64,000 bases of DNA, taken from Neopestalotiopsis rosae (lineage: Eukaryota > Ascomycota > Sordariomycetes > Amphisphaeriales > Sporocadaceae). The stretch lies in contig JALGAS010000006.1 in assembly GCA_023078685.1 (NCBI GenBank), forward strand, positions 1,984,001-2,048,000. Reading direction: 5' to 3'. The notes under the pieces are model-generated. The model had not been told where the DNA came from. It made no database searches and saw only the letters and a list, made by a program, of their open reading frames with translations. The translations under genes were made by a program, and so were the position numbers. Shown here one piece after another: positions 42,850 through 55,300 of the stretch; the first letter of the stretch is position 1, and every line of letters begins with the position of its first letter.

Positions 42850-45003
42850 ATGAGTCTCCCTGAGCAGAAACACGGCATTACGCCCCTGCACCTCGTCCAA
42901 CAGCCACCCTACTCGATCCAATCACCCGGCGAGCTGGCCAAAGACGGCGAGACTGCTCCCTACCGCAATGTCAAGGCCAAGAACGGCCTCATTGAGAAGC
43001 CTGCACCCGACGTCTCCACGATATTCGAGCTCGTCAAGCACAGCACGGGAAAATATGCCGACCTGCACGCTGTAGGCTCGAGAAAGCTCGTCAAGATACA
43101 CAAGGAAGTCAAAAAGGTGGAAAAGATTGTCGATGGGCAGACGACCAAGGTGGACAAGGAGTGGCAGTATTTTGAGCTTTCCGGATATTCCTACCTGACA
43201 TACACCGAGTATGAGCAGCGTGTATTGCAGGTCGGAGCCGGATTGCGCAAGCTGGGCGTCGAACCCCATGACAAGGTGCACATTTTCGCTTCCACGAGCG
43301 CCAACTGGCTCTGCCTCTCGCACGCCTGTTCCTCACAGTCAATCACCATTGCAACCGCCTACGATACCCTGGGACCGGATGGCGTGCAACACTCCCTTGT
43401 CCAGACAAAGGCCAAGGCCATGTATACCGACCCCCAACTGTTGAAGACTGCATCTGCCGCTCTCAAGTCGGCAAAAGACGTCGAAGTCCTCATTTACAAT
43501 GACGAATCCCTCATGCCCATTAGCGGCTCAGAGTTGAGCTCCTTCAAGGATGCGCATCCTCAATTGAAAGTGATCTCTTTCAGCGAGCTCCGAGCACTCG
43601 GCGAGGCCAATCCTACGGCACCAGTGGCGCCCAAGCCAGCCGACCTGTACTGCATCATGTATACATCTGGCTCCACGGGTCCGCCAAAGGGCGTGCCAAT
43701 CACCCACGAGGCCATCATTGCATCAATTGCCGGTCTGCACAGCAATGTAGAAGAGGCCATCTCCTCTGACGACGTTGTGCTTGCTTACTTGCCCTTGGCA
43801 CACATCTTTGAGCTCTGCCTCGAAAACCTGGGCATTTTTGTCGGAGGTACGCTGGGATACGGTTCGCATCGTACCCTTACGGATACGAGCATGCGCAACT
43901 GCTTTGGCGACTTGCGCGAGTGTAAACCTACTGCCATGGTCGGCGTACCTCAGGTATGGGAGACGGTCAGAAAGGGCGTCGAGGGCAAAGTCAACTCTGC
44001 TGGTGCCATTACCAAGGCCATGTTCTGGGGAGCTTACAATCTCAAGTCGACTTTGGTGTCTTATGGCCTCCCTGGAGCCACCCTCCTAGATAACGTGGTA
44101 TTTGGCAAAGTACGAGAGATGACGGGAGGCAGACTACGCTTTATTTTCAATGGTGCTTCTGGCATTTCGCAGGGCACACTGCACTTCATGTCCATGGTAC
44201 TCGCCCCCATGATTGCTGGTTACGGTCTGACCGAGACCTGCGCCAGCGGTGCCCTGGGATCGCCATTACAATGGACCCCTCACGCGATTGGTCCCGTGCC
44301 CGGCGCTGTCGAGCTCAAGCTTGTTAGTATTCCGGAGCTGAATTATAGTACCGCCACGACGCCGCCTCAGGGTGAGATTCTGCTTCGAGGCAAGCCCGTG
44401 CTCAAGGGGTACTATGAAAACCCCGAGGAGACCAAAAAGGCCATCACGCCGGATGGATGGTTCAAGACGGGCGATATTGGCGAGATTGACGCCAACGGAC
44501 ACGTCAAGGTCATTGACCGCGTCAAGAACCTCGTCAAGATGCAGGGCGGCGAGTACATTGCTCTTGAAAAGGTCGAGGCCATTTACCGGGGCAGCGCATA
44601 CGTCCAAAATCTCATGGTCCACGGAGATTCGTCGCACCCTCGGGCCATTGCTATTGTCAGCCCCAACGAGAAACACCTCACGGACCTGGCCGAGAGCCTG
44701 GGCGTGGACGAGAAGAGCATGTACCAGAACAAGCAAGTCAAGGATGCTGTCTTGAAAGACCTGATCGATGCCGCCAAGCGAGGAGGTCTCAGCGGACTGG
44801 AGATGATTAGCAACGTCATTATTGTTGACGATGAGTGGACACCAGTCAATGTAAGTCCAGAGAGCACGATCAAACATGCCTGCAATCTTGTGATCGTGTA
44901 CTAACTCAATATCTAGAATCTCGTCACAGCAACACACAAAGTCAACAGAAGAAAGTTGCAGGAGCACTATGAAAAGGAGATTGAAGCGGCGTTCAAGGGA
45001 TAG
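42850..45003 (+). CDS. faa1: Long-chain fatty acid-CoA ligase (Faa1/Faa4-type)
   Basis: Activates long-chain fatty acids to acyl-CoA with ATP. Two exons, 42850-44850 and 44917-45003; the 66-nt intron (GTAAGT, GTACTAAC, TCTAG) is phase 0 and gives 695 aa, the size of yeast Faa1/Faa4. The AMP-binding P-loop YTSGSTGPPKG is at 271-281, GYGLTETCASG at 457-467, and the fatty-acyl-CoA synthetase signature DGWFKTGDIGEID at 535-547, followed by the hinge VIDRVKNLVKMQGGEYIALEKVE. The second exon restores the normal C-terminus with THKVNRRKLQEHYE; the unspliced frame would stop at 44904. The ATG has a strong ACC ATG context. There is no N-terminal membrane anchor and no PTS1 at the end (ends AAFKG), so it should act at ER or lipid-droplet surfaces. 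The choice between Faa1 and Faa4 is not certain. Confidence 0.95.
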
Positions 45004-45585
45004 ATGGATCGGGTTATTGTAAAATTATAATGAGCAGTGGAAGTTTCTGAGCGTTTGATAGAATTGCATTTGCGCGGCGTTGGTACATTCGGGAATATGA
45101 TCTAATCTAGTCCTAAGGGAATGTAGACATGCCGATAAGAGGTCGGATAATCTGACAAGACTGTATAATTATGCTTGAGCTCATAAGTTCCACGATACGT
45201 GCCGCAGATGTACAGATTTGTCAGTTCATCACCCAACTATATGCGCAAAGCATTCAGGCCGCAGAAGCAACCACAGAGCCACAGAATTGGCATCAGTTAA
45301 TGGCAAATACGCGCTTATATGTATTAAGAATGTATTGAGTTCCGAGCCTGAACGCCGCAGAATGCAACTCGCTCGCTATATGCTATTTGAAACAAAAGGT
45401 ATAGACGAGAGCAGACAAGACTATTTTCTTCCCTTCTTCTTCAACTTGCACTTAATTATGCTAAATTCTGCGAGCTTGTTATCATGAGAACCTCCCAGTC
45501 TCGTGTTGGAAATAATTCGCCAGGGTAAGTTCAAAACATTCGCTAGGTACCTTCCAGTTTCCGATCTCGATGCCTTTTTTCTCTC
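45004..45585. other. Convergent 3' intergenic region
   Basis: 580 bp between the converging acyl-CoA ligase and deubiquitinase genes. A TAGGTACC motif sits at 45544-45551, close to the doa4 3' end. No convincing ORF. Confidence 0.4.
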
Positions 45586-48500
45586 TTACTTGAGACCCGG
45601 GGCGGCCTTGGCATAAGACCATGGAATGTCCTTGCGCTTGTAAAAGATGACAAAGGGCGTAAACTTGTTGGCGCAGTCGTACCAGTCCCGCTCGAGCGGC
45701 GTGTTCGTCCGCGAGCCCACGACGCGCTTGTAGACGTCCTTGTCGTTGCAGACGAACCAGCGCACCCCTTCCTTGTCGGCATTGTCGCGGACGTGGGCAA
45801 TGTAGTGGCCCCCGTTGGACGACGCGCCGCCGTGCGTAATGACGGCGTAGAGGTCGTAGAGGTGCTCCTTGCCGAAGCCGTCAAACTTTACGGCGTTGCC
45901 ATTTTCCGAGTGGTCCAGGGTGTACCTGCTCAAGTCCAGATTCTCGACTTCAAACTTGATTTTGCGCAAGACTTTGGCTCCGCTGTGGTCCCATCTCTTG
46001 AATCTAATGGCCAGAAGGGGTGGAAGACGTGCGAGCTTGGTGAATGCTTCCTTGCACATGTGCTGTTCGCCCTTTTCCGAGCCACATTCATATCCAATCC
46101 CTCCATCTGCCCGGCGTATTTCTTTCGTGTTATATTGCTCATCGAGCAATTCTCTTAGGGTCAAGTATCGGTCGTGATCAGAGCCCGTGATGCCCAAATC
46201 CAAGTAGTTGGAGTAGCCAAAGCTATCGACAGAGTCGTGGCATGTTTGGCAGATATTCCTGTCCACGTGTAATACGCCCCAATAAGACGTCATAATCGTA
46301 TCACGGAATGACGTGTACAGTCGCCACGACTCAATCGCAAGATCCGTAGGTGATAACGTCCGGGCCTTTTCCTTGTTTGCCTTCTTGAGATCCTCGCCTG
46401 GCTGCGAGTAATTGACAAAGGTTGTGTCGCGGCTACGATTCGTCTCATTATCTAATTGGGAAAAGACGAAATCAAACAAGAACTCGGAAGAGTCGTGCTG
46501 GGTTCCATCACCGAACTTGAAGAGTCTGTTGGACCCAGGAAGTCGATAGCCCTGATGAATAGATTGGCAATATTTCTGTCTCTTGTTAGCTATGGATTGA
46601 GGCAATTATGGGATATCGGGAAATGTCTTACCATGAATGTTGTGGGTTGCATCGACTCGAACTGCCTACCAGCAAGCCACTCGATCAAGTTGCCAAGTAT
46701 TCTAGACATCAATTGCGGTGTTGGAACGGCAGGTTTCCATTGATTAGCCCATTCTTTCCTTGCTAGTTCCGTAGCGAAGCCAGGGGAGGCCAAGATGGCT
46801 TGAATCGCCGAGTTGGCGAAACAATTCATGTGTGGGTTGATAAGGCCAGTAGGACGGTCACGAGCAGGCGAGTCCGTTAATGCGGCCTTGCCTGGAGTGA
46901 CCTCGTCCGCAGCCGTTTTGCTGCTGAGACCGCTATAGCTGGTTCGTGGGACAGATGGTGCCGGCCGAGCAGGCGGAGCCGGTGGCAGATCTGTCTCAAA
47001 GGGCGTCTGATTATCAATGACCGGAGCTGTCATCGACTGCTGGATTTCCGAGGCCGAGGGGTAGCGGCGAAGGAAGTCTGCCGTGGATCTGACAAAATCT
47101 TGAGGTGACTTAGCTGCTGCCTCATCCTCTTTGATCTTCTTTTCAAACTCCTTGATCTCATCTGGTCTCAGGGCCTTCGTTTGAGCTCTGGCCCTTCCTC
47201 TTCGTCTGTGTTCTGGTCGGAAGCGCGAAAGATTGGTGCGAGTCTGGCCGTCTCTGACTGCTGCAGATGTTTTGGATTCCTGGAGACTGTGCCGTCCGAA
47301 TATGTCTGCCCACGCTTCTACACCACCGCGCAGTAGCTTTGGCTTGTTTCTAAGTTCCCTCCCATAGTTGAACTGGTCCAAGCCCTGGTATAATGTAAAG
47401 AGCGCAGTCGCTTGGTCGTCCTCTTGAGGTCGATCTGGCAAGTTGACGGAATCTTCATCGTACAAAACCACGAGATCAAACTTGGCACGATTCTCAAATG
47501 CTCTCATTTCCTCGTCCGGCGCAATGCCCATGCTCTCCTCAATGTCGTCCGCGGAAATGTGTCCGCGGCTGAGCACAGAAGGTTCGATGCAAATTGTGTT
47601 TTGTGACATTATGTGGCCATCGTCAAACTCCTCTCGGCTTCGTACGTCTATCAACAGCATCCGAATGACGTTGGCGCCCTTTTGCATGTATTCGCGCAGT
47701 TCCTCAGGCCCAATCGTGGGGCCTGCCGGAATCCGAATCCGTGGTGAAGCTGGTGTCGCTGTAGGCCCATTCATGGGGGTGCTTGTCGAGAAGAAGGGCT
47801 CCGTTGTTGAAGGCCGTACACCGATATCTATAGAATTCCTGGCTGACGACGGCGCCACTGAAGCGATCGAGTTGGTTCGACTAAACATCCCTCTCGGCGT
47901 GCTAGACGGTAGGGCTGCCACCTCTTTGGTGACCGTGCCTCGTGCTGGGCTATATATTGCGTCGGGCATCTTCGGCATCGTAGGGACAGCGCTGTTCACT
48001 TGCGGTCGACTCGGCATGTCCCTGGGTCCTCCCGGCTTTCCTTGGCCAGCTTGTGTGCCAGCTAAAGCATCTTGATTCACTCGCAACTTGGCGAATCGGC
48101 TTGCCAAGTCCTGGCTAATGCCATTGGTTGCGGGCTGAATCGCATTGCCGTGTAGCGCTTGAGGCTTTGGCTGGACTGGGGGTCTGCTCTTATGAGGTGA
48201 AGCTACACTCCCATTCCTTCTATGCCCCAGATTTCCGTTTGCTGGCGGCGGTAATGGTGGCTTCGAGCCAAAAGAACCTATTCCACTGACACTGCTGCTT
48301 GCTTTATGGCGACCTGGGAGAGTAGTAGGTGCGTTTGGTAGGTTCATCAAAAGAGCATCGGAGTTGCTTCTCGGTTGTACGCCGCTTCTTTGATTGTCTT
48401 CGCGGATTTCGGCCTTGATCTTGTCAAACCGCGCCGAATGTCTCGTAAGGTTTGTTTTCAGGGCGACATAGAGCCTTCCCAGATCGCTGCGATCGTTCTT

Positions 48501-48767
48501 GACGGCCGGATAGTCTTTATGTTTCGGGATGTTCTCGACGGCGATGGTGAATGCCTTGATATATTCGCGCAGGGCAAGGTCTTTGCGCCCAAAGTCGCTG
48601 AATGTGAGGGCCTGGCGCATACATCCATCGCCGGTCTCGAGTACCTTGCGCAGGGGTGTGTGAGGATCAAGGTCTACCGTGACAGAAGTCAAGTCGTCGA
48701 CGTGAGGATAGGGCTCTTTCCGTCCTGAGCCATGGTGGCCATTGGTAGGGGCAGCCATAACAGTCAT
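45586..48767 (-). CDS. doa4: Ubiquitin carboxyl-terminal hydrolase with rhodanese domain (Doa4/Ubp5-type)
   Basis: Removes ubiquitin from cargo at late endosomes before vesicle budding. Two exons, 48767-46632 and 46575-45586; the 56-nt phase-0 intron (GTAAGA...GCTAAC...GACAG) joins TTFM to KYCQSIHQGY, giving 1,041 aa. N-terminal residues about 15-120 form a USP8-dimerisation-like helical domain (FSDFGRKDLALREYIKAFTI). A rhodanese-like domain spans about 350-490 (MLLIDVRSREEFDDGHI). The protease starts at GLINPHMNCFANS with catalytic Cys649; the His box is GGASSNGGHYIAHV with His969, then WFVCNDKDVYKR. A CQTC zinc-ribbon half is visible; the partner half (CGSEKGEQHMC) is looser. The start is the first ATG of the frame (ATG at 48758 is an alternative). 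It is head to head with vps27. Confidence 0.94.
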
Positions 48768-49614
48768 ATCATGTCGATGGGCGCAGTAATAGCAGGGCGA
48801 GGACACAATAGTCCTGATCTAGGTATCGTCGTGTTGGTATTTGTGGGGGATGTTCGCTTCTTGGCGAGACAGCATTCTTCTGTTTCGCGATGTCTGGTCG
48901 GCGGTGGCCGAGGTCACCCTACAATGAATGACTCCCGCTTCAGTGTATAAGTGTAGCGGCAGACGCCTGGCGCGTGATCTACAACAGATGTGATCAGGGC
49001 ATCTCAGATGAACTTGGCAGGGAAAAGAATAGATGGGATCCGAACAGTAGCTGGAAATGCAAATAAGATCACAAATATTTGTTCAACAGACCCTGAATCG
49101 TGTCCGGAGGGAACATGAATGCCATTGCCTACAAGGTACATTACGAATCTACGGTAAGAAGATGCCAGTCGAGGGTCGAGGGGGGCTGACGTCGTGCGGC
49201 GGGACTTGGGCGCCAAACCGAACGAAATAAGTTGGGCGGTTTTGGTGGGTCGGCCTCAAACTGGGGGGCCTAAAGCTCAGAGCTCCAGCACTAGCTTCAG
49301 GCGGAAGACATCCCTGTACTTCATGCTCGAGCCTCATTGCTTGCAGTGCCGTACGTACATTACAGTCACTACATTTCAGTGCTGCCTTGTTGCCGCGCAA
49401 TCACAAGCACAAAGACCAACCCGTTACTGCCGCAAACTTTCTCAGCAAACATCGACTACCCCAAACCTCATCCCCGAGATCGTTTTCACTTGCAGAACGA
49501 CACAAGTTCCCACACACAAAATCCTGACCGAACGGGCGCAACTTGCGACGCCAACATCGAGCTCAGCTCGCACCCGAAGAACGACGAAGCCATCCGCGAT
49601 ATCCCACCGCCAAA
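48768..49614. promoter_or_regulatory. Shared divergent promoter of doa4 and vps27
   Basis: 847 bp separate the start codons of two multivesicular-body genes. The vps27 side has a C/A-rich leader (about 49400-49614). No ORF in it is convincing. Confidence 0.5.
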
Positions 49615-51887
49615 ATGATGGGAGGTTGGTGGTCTTCCTCGGCCAATACGGCCTTGGACGAGCAGATTGACAGAGCTACTGGGAGCAGTCTGTAGGTTAT
49701 GCGATCTGTCGCTCCGTCTGGAAATGTTCTTGATACTGACTTTGGCCATGTCTTTGTTTGTAGGGAGGACATTGCGCTCAACCTCGAGATATCTGATGTC
49801 ATCAGATCTAAAACTGTGCAACCGAAAGAAGCCATGCGATCGCTCAAGCGTCGCATTGGCAACAAGAACCCAAACACCCAACTGAGTGCTCTGAACCTGA
49901 CCGATACGTGCGTCAAGAATGGCGGTGCCCACTTCCTAGCTGAGATCGCCTCCCGAGAGTTCATGGACAATTTGGTTTCGCTTCTTCACGCAGTCGGGCC
50001 CGCCGCGGTGAACATGGACGTTCGAGGAAAGATACTGGAATTGATTCAGTCTTGGGCTGCTGCTACAGAGAATCGATACGAGCTCAAGTACATCGACGAG
50101 ACATACAAGACGCTCCAGAGAGAAGGCTTCCAGTTCCCACCCAGAGTCAACGTTTCCAGCAGCATGATTGATAGCAGCGCTCCCCCAGAATGGACCGACT
50201 CAGACGTCTGTATGCGATGCCGGACTGCCTTTACTTTTACCAACCGGAAACACCACTGTCGAAACTGTGGTAACTGCTTCGACCAGCAGTGCTCAACCAA
50301 GACTCTACCACTGCCGCATCTGGGTATAATGCAGCCCGTCCGTGTTGATGATGGCTGCTACGCCAAGCTTACCGATAAAGGTGGCAAAGGGGGGTTTGGA
50401 CCGCCGGAACGCACGCCTACCACATCATCTTTCCCTCACAAGAACAGGAGCACATCAGCCATGCAGCCGCGTGATGCTCGAGTCGATGAGGCCTTTGACG
50501 AAGACCTTAAGAAAGCACTTGCTATGAGCTTGGAGGAGGTCCAGAGCCACTCGGCCAGCCACGGCTATACCCCAAACACAACAGCAACCGCTCCAAAGAC
50601 CAATGGTGCCTCGAGCGCAAGTAAAGCGGTTGAGGAGGAGGATGATGATCTCAAGGCTGCAATTGCTGCGTCTTTGGCTGATATGGAGGAGCAGAAGAAG
50701 CAGCATGCTGCGGCGCTCAAGGAACAGACCCACCAGACTCCCACTGCGTCCTCGTCGACTCCTTTTGCCTTGCCCAAAAATGACTATGAGCTATCCCCAG
50801 TTGAGGCAGAGAACATAAATCTGTTTGCCACCCTCGTGGACCGCCTTCAGACCCAGCCTCCTGGCACCATACTCCGGGAACCACAGATTCAAGAGCTCTA
50901 TGATTCTATTGGCACATTACGACCAAAATTGGCTCGTACATATGGTGAAACGATGAGCAAGCACGGTATGTTTAATTGGCTGACCACACTATGGGCAATG
51001 TGAACTGATGACTTGCAGATACCTTACTCGACCTACATTCTAAGCTGTCCACTGTTGTACGATATTATGACCGGATGCTGGAAGACAGGCTCTCCAAGAC
51101 TTATAGCCAGCATACGGTTTCTGGGTATAATTATCCTGCTGCTCGCCAGTCTACAAGCCAATACCCGTCGATGCATGCAAGCGCGCCGAGCGCCTCAGGT
51201 CCAGCAGAGAGCTTCTATCATGGCGAACAACCGGCGCATTACGCACCACCGCAACACTATCCTCAGTCAACCCAAACACCCCAGCCTCAGTTTTCTCCAT
51301 ATGACAGACGAACCTCTGTTCATTATCCCCAACAACAACAAGCGCAGAGAACTGATAGCTGGCAAAACCAAGCACCTCCTGCAGCTGCACATTATCCCGG
51401 ACCCGGATATGCCCCCAGTGCCCCCAGTGCTCCCAGTGAGCCTCATGCTCAGAGCCAAGCCCCGAGAGCCCCGGACTCGGTCAGCACACCCACGGCTGAT
51501 CCTAACGCAGCCTTCTATTACAATAACAACCAACAGCAGAGTCAAGGCCGACAGACGCCTAGTGTGGTAGGCGACTCTGCTACACCTTCACCATATCCCA
51601 ACTTGCAGCAGCCTGCAGGATACGCACAGCAATCAATTCCGCCTACTCCCGCCTCTCAGCCGTCTCAACCTACACAGCCTACGCAGCAGCCTCCCGCGCA
51701 AGCACCTCAGCAATACCGGCAGCAGCAGCCATATTGGCAGCAGCCTCAACACACTGGTCAGCAGCCGCAAGCCTACCCTACCGGAAATAGTGGTTATCAG
51801 GCAGGCTACACCCAAGAATCGTTCCCTTCGGCTCCGCACCACGCACCACAACAACCAGTAGTTGAGGAGAGCTTGATTGATCTTTAG
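49615..51887 (+). CDS. vps27: ESCRT-0 subunit Vps27
   Basis: Binds PI3P and ubiquitinated cargo on endosomes and starts multivesicular-body sorting with Hse1. Three exons: 49615-49691, 49764-50965 and 51019-51887; introns of 72 and 53 nt (GTAGGT/TAG and GTATGT/CAG) give 715 aa. Domains in order: VHS (about 5-150, [19 protein letters not shown] and [13 protein letters not shown]); FYVE zinc finger from Cys175 ([21 protein letters not shown]) to about 232, with the R-K-H-H-C-R core; two ubiquitin-interacting motifs at about 270-285 ([12 protein letters not shown]) and about 317-332 ([12 protein letters not shown]); a helical Hse1-binding core at about 355-455; then a Pro/Gln-rich tail ending in a clathrin box, ESLIDL. 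The last intron is needed to join SKH to [11 protein letters not shown]. All family parts are present. Confidence 0.95.
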
Positions 51888-52256
51888 GAATAAGCGTCGT
51901 CGAATTTATTCAATCCTTATAGCAATCACTTTGCATGGCTTATTGCGAGGCTGCCATTGGCAACTTTCGCTCAAGGATTCTGCGGCACTGTAAACCGTTG
52001 TAATCATATTCTACCCAAATCAGATACCTCAGACAGTGAGCGGATAGTAACTACTCAAAAAGGGCATAATAGTCACTGTTCTGCAAGGCTAATCCATGAA
52101 ATTTATTGTTCCGTGTGAAAATGTTTTGCAGCAATCATCCATCGAGTTTCTGAAATTGGCACCAATGAGAGCAACACGATTATAACATCTAAATATTGAC
52201 GGTCTATTGTCAAACGTATCTCTGCTTGATCTATCAAATATTTTGGCTGAACGTGT
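51888..52256. other. Convergent 3' intergenic region
   Basis: 369 bp between converging vps27 and F-box genes; nothing visible except 3' UTR-like sequence. Confidence 0.4.
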
Positions 52257-54257
52257 CTATACAAGATGAAGATCCAATCGGTACTTTCCTGCCTTGGCGA
52301 TGGGCCTACTCGGTGCGCGGCTCTGCTTGCGAATCTCTGGGACTCTCGAGCTCTTGCTAATGTCATTGAGAGCCAGACCGTCTCCGGTCTCAATGATACT
52401 GGTGGAAGTCTTATGAAAGCTGTAGCCATGACGTTCCCTGATTGAGTTGTGCTGTTCCCCGGCAAAGATGCTAGCCTCGAAGCTGGTGTTTCCACCCAGG
52501 ACGACGCTGACGAGCTGTCCGGCCATTCCAGCATAAATGGTTGACGACAAGTCGGACGCCTTGGCCAGGGAGTATATGGGGGAGGCATATTGGTTGATGA
52601 CGGGAAGGTATAGATTGCAGTTTGGTCGGTAAAAGTCTGTCCTGGCGAGGGCGTGGCGGTTACACGATATACCAAGACGATGATTACATTTCCGCGTGGC
52701 CACGGAGCCGGGACACTCCACCATGGTTGGTGGTTTCGGCAATGGTTCCAGGGGTCTCTCGCTACAAGGGAGAGCCTCGGTGTAGTTGTACCCCTTTGTC
52801 CAGCGGAAATCAAAGATCTTTAGGCTCGGAGTCCGCGCGCTTCCGGCAATGAACCTCTCCAGCCCGTGGGACAGGAGGGGCCCCACGGGGGTCATGACCT
52901 CAAAGTGGTCCTGGTAGATTGTGTCCACGGCGGACGAGCTGCGCAGGTCCTGCAGCCGGATGGTGCCGTCGTCGTAGGAGCTGAGCGCGACGCTGCCGTG
53001 ACCACCGGCGACCGACGACGCGCTGATGGGCAGGATGCCCCGCACGCTCTGCAAGTCGTGGTCGTTGTAAATGTAGGACTCTGAGCAGCGAGCAGACGGC
53101 CTCAATTTCGGCGCGTTGAGCATCTCCAGCCCCGTTGGCGTCCTCGTAATGTATCGCAGCGGCTCCGGGCTGCCCGTCATGCCCACTACTAAATCGCCAT
53201 TGCCCATGAACTTGACCGTTCGGAGAAGTCTGAACTGCCGAGAACCATCCATGTTCCTCATGTCTAGTGATTCGCTTGGCTCAACCACGATATCCGGGCT
53301 ATCATTGTCGTCATCGTTGGATGAAGGCACAGGCAGAGCGTTTAGTGGATATAAAAGAGCATTGTCCTTTGTGACAACCGCTACGCTGTCCTTCTTCTCA
53401 TTGACAGCAAAGTCCAGCAGGTCCTTTTGCTGTATAGTGGCAACATCCCCCTCCTCTGCGACCCGAGGGCAAAAAGAAGCAATGGAGCGGCCAAAGTCAG
53501 CCTCGCGAGCCGAAGTCAAATGCAAATGGCCACTCGCCCTGCCAACGAGGAGGCTCTTCTGATCAGCATCGGCATTATCATCATCTAGAATGGAGATGGC
53601 CGTGACATCGTCCCTGCCGCTGCGGAAACCCATACGCGCCCCCTCCATCGCCAGCCAGGATTCCGAGCCAACCCAATCGTGGCCGAGCACCCGCGAGCGC
53701 AGGACGACATCTTCGCCCGCTCCCCAGGCCACCGTCTCCAACTCGCGTTTCCCCTGGAACCTCGAGTGCGCCGTCACGACAATGTGCGGAGGGATCGTCT
53801 GCCCTACCCTCGGACCGCCGTGGTGCTGCTGCCCATGGCCGCCACCGCGGGCACCATGGCGAGGATTATTGGGCTGTTGTTGCCTCTTGGTCGGCGCCAC
53901 ATGGGACGCCACGGAAAAGGCGCGGCGATCCCAGCTGCGCGCCTGGCAGGTCAACTGTTTCGCACAGTCCCTCCACCAGCAGACTTCTTGGTCATCAGCG
54001 GCCCCTCCCTCTTCTGCTGTGGCCACTACTTCCTGCTGCTGTTGAGGCAGCGCGAGGCTCTTGAAGTGGCTACGCACAAAGGTGCGCCAGCCGTCGGCCC
54101 CGACCACGTGGTGCAGCTTCTTGCAAGACCGCCCCAGACTGGCCACGCTCTTGGCCGTGTCCAGGTGGGAGAAGATGATCAACAAGATGTCCAGTGGGAG
54201 ATTTTCAAGCCGGGCATGAGCCTCCAGACTCAGCGAGCTCAAATCGAGCGTCGTCAT
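52257..54257 (-). CDS. F-box protein with WD-like repeats
   Basis: Single exon, 666 aa. The F-box lies at about residues 17-65 (LENLPLDILLIIFSHLDTAKSVASLGRSCKKLHHVV), which would dock the protein to Skp1 in an SCF ubiquitin ligase. The rest has low-grade beta-propeller features: recurring hydrophobic strands ending in D/N-G or W-D-like turns (GHGSVALSSYDDGTIRLQDLRS; RFIAGSARTPSLKIFDFRW), so a WD40-like substrate-binding domain is likely. A Gln/Ala/Glu low-complexity tract and an Asn/Gly/His-rich stretch lie between. Substrates cannot be read from the sequence. The ATG at 54257 is the first in frame, and the F-box begins soon after. Convergent with vps27. Confidence 0.87.
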   Translation of the reverse strand: MTTLDLSSLSLEAHARLENLPLDILLIIFSHLDTAKSVASLGRSCKKLHHVVGADGWRTFVRSHFKSLALPQQQQEVVATAEEGGAADDQEVCWWRDCAKQLTCQARSWDRRAFSVASHVAPTKRQQQPNNPRHGARGGGHGQQHHGGPRVGQTIPPHIVVTAHSRFQGKRELETVAWGAGEDVVLRSRVLGHDWVGSESWLAMEGARMGFRSGRDDVTAISILDDDNADADQKSLLVGRASGHLHLTSAREADFGRSIASFCPRVAEEGDVATIQQKDLLDFAVNEKKDSVAVVTKDNALLYPLNALPVPSSNDDDNDSPDIVVEPSESLDMRNMDGSRQFRLLRTVKFMGNGDLVVGMTGSPEPLRYITRTPTGLEMLNAPKLRPSARCSESYIYNDHDLQSVRGILPISASSVAGGHGSVALSSYDDGTIRLQDLRSSSAVDTIYQDHFEVMTPVGPLLSHGLERFIAGSARTPSLKIFDFRWTKGYNYTEALPCSERPLEPLPKPPTMVECPGSVATRKCNHRLGISCNRHALARTDFYRPNCNLYLPVINQYASPIYSLAKASDLSSTIYAGMAGQLVSVVLGGNTSFEASIFAGEQHNSIRERHGYSFHKTSTSIIETGDGLALNDISKSSRVPEIRKQSRAPSRPIAKAGKYRLDLHLV

Positions 54258-55300
54258 AGTCCGGGGAATTTTTTGCTTTTTTGGCTGTTATGTTGTTTCG
54301 TTGAAAAAGAGTGATTGTGTCAATTTTAGTAATGCTTATTCCTCTACGATCTCAACCCGAATCAAAGGAAATGCCTACGCTGTTATACTAATGAACATTT
54401 GCTTCATTTGAGCTTGGTTCAAATTTGTATCAATTCTTTCTTTTTTTTTTACAGCTTTGCAGGTTGTTGAGAATGGAACCAGGTACAGACGAAGTATGGA
54501 CGGTGCCCAGGTCCACCTAGGTCGCTAGGCACCTAGTAGCAACAACTAGCCACTGACTGGGCTATGCGAAGTTCAGAGTCATAGTGAGTGGAACTAGCGA
54601 CTGACATCATCATTGGACAGTTTTGCCCTCTGACTTTTGTTGCTTCCTCTCCTCTTCTACACCGTTTCAGCTATTGTGGATAATCAACTTGGTCCTGGTG
54701 AGTCAGACTCATTGGCAGAAGTAGCATACGAATATGGCATAATATCCTTGCTTTGACTCACCATCGTCACGATAGTCAGGACTTCTTCTATCCCCAGCCT
54801 CAAGGAATGTCAATTCTAGGTTAGCGTTTGCCTGCTGGCAATATAACCCCGCCAATGTATGTACATACAGATTTAATGGACAAGCACTGTACTGGAATCT
54901 AGTCTCTACATGAAAGATTCAAGATTGGCATAATCTCAAGTATAATCTTGGATGCACAAATAATGTCGTCCTATTCCCATGTCCACTATATTTCTGCTGG
55001 AACAGTCCCTGAGATGACTATTGTCTGTACCGTTAATTTGACTGAATAATGCTGGTTGTCATCTATATAGCAAAACACAGTCTTATAGTAAAGATGAGCA
55101 TTATCAAGTGCCAACTCAGAACGTTCAAGGTGATTCTCAATGAATTTCTGGTCACTTGTCCGAGCGAGCATTGATCATGTGTAACACTGATAGCGGCATC
55201 AGAAAATGGCTGTAGATAACGCCTATAGCCTGCCCCTCTTCTCTTACCACCCAACTTCATCCCCCGCCGCTATACGTTTGGTACAGAGAATACCGCCAAA
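54258..55300. promoter_or_regulatory. Divergent intergenic region, F-box gene / P450
   Basis: 1 kb between divergent starts, with ACCTAGG (54515-54521) and TAGGCACCTAG (54526-54536) elements of the recurrent TAGGTA type. No supported gene. Confidence 0.45.
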
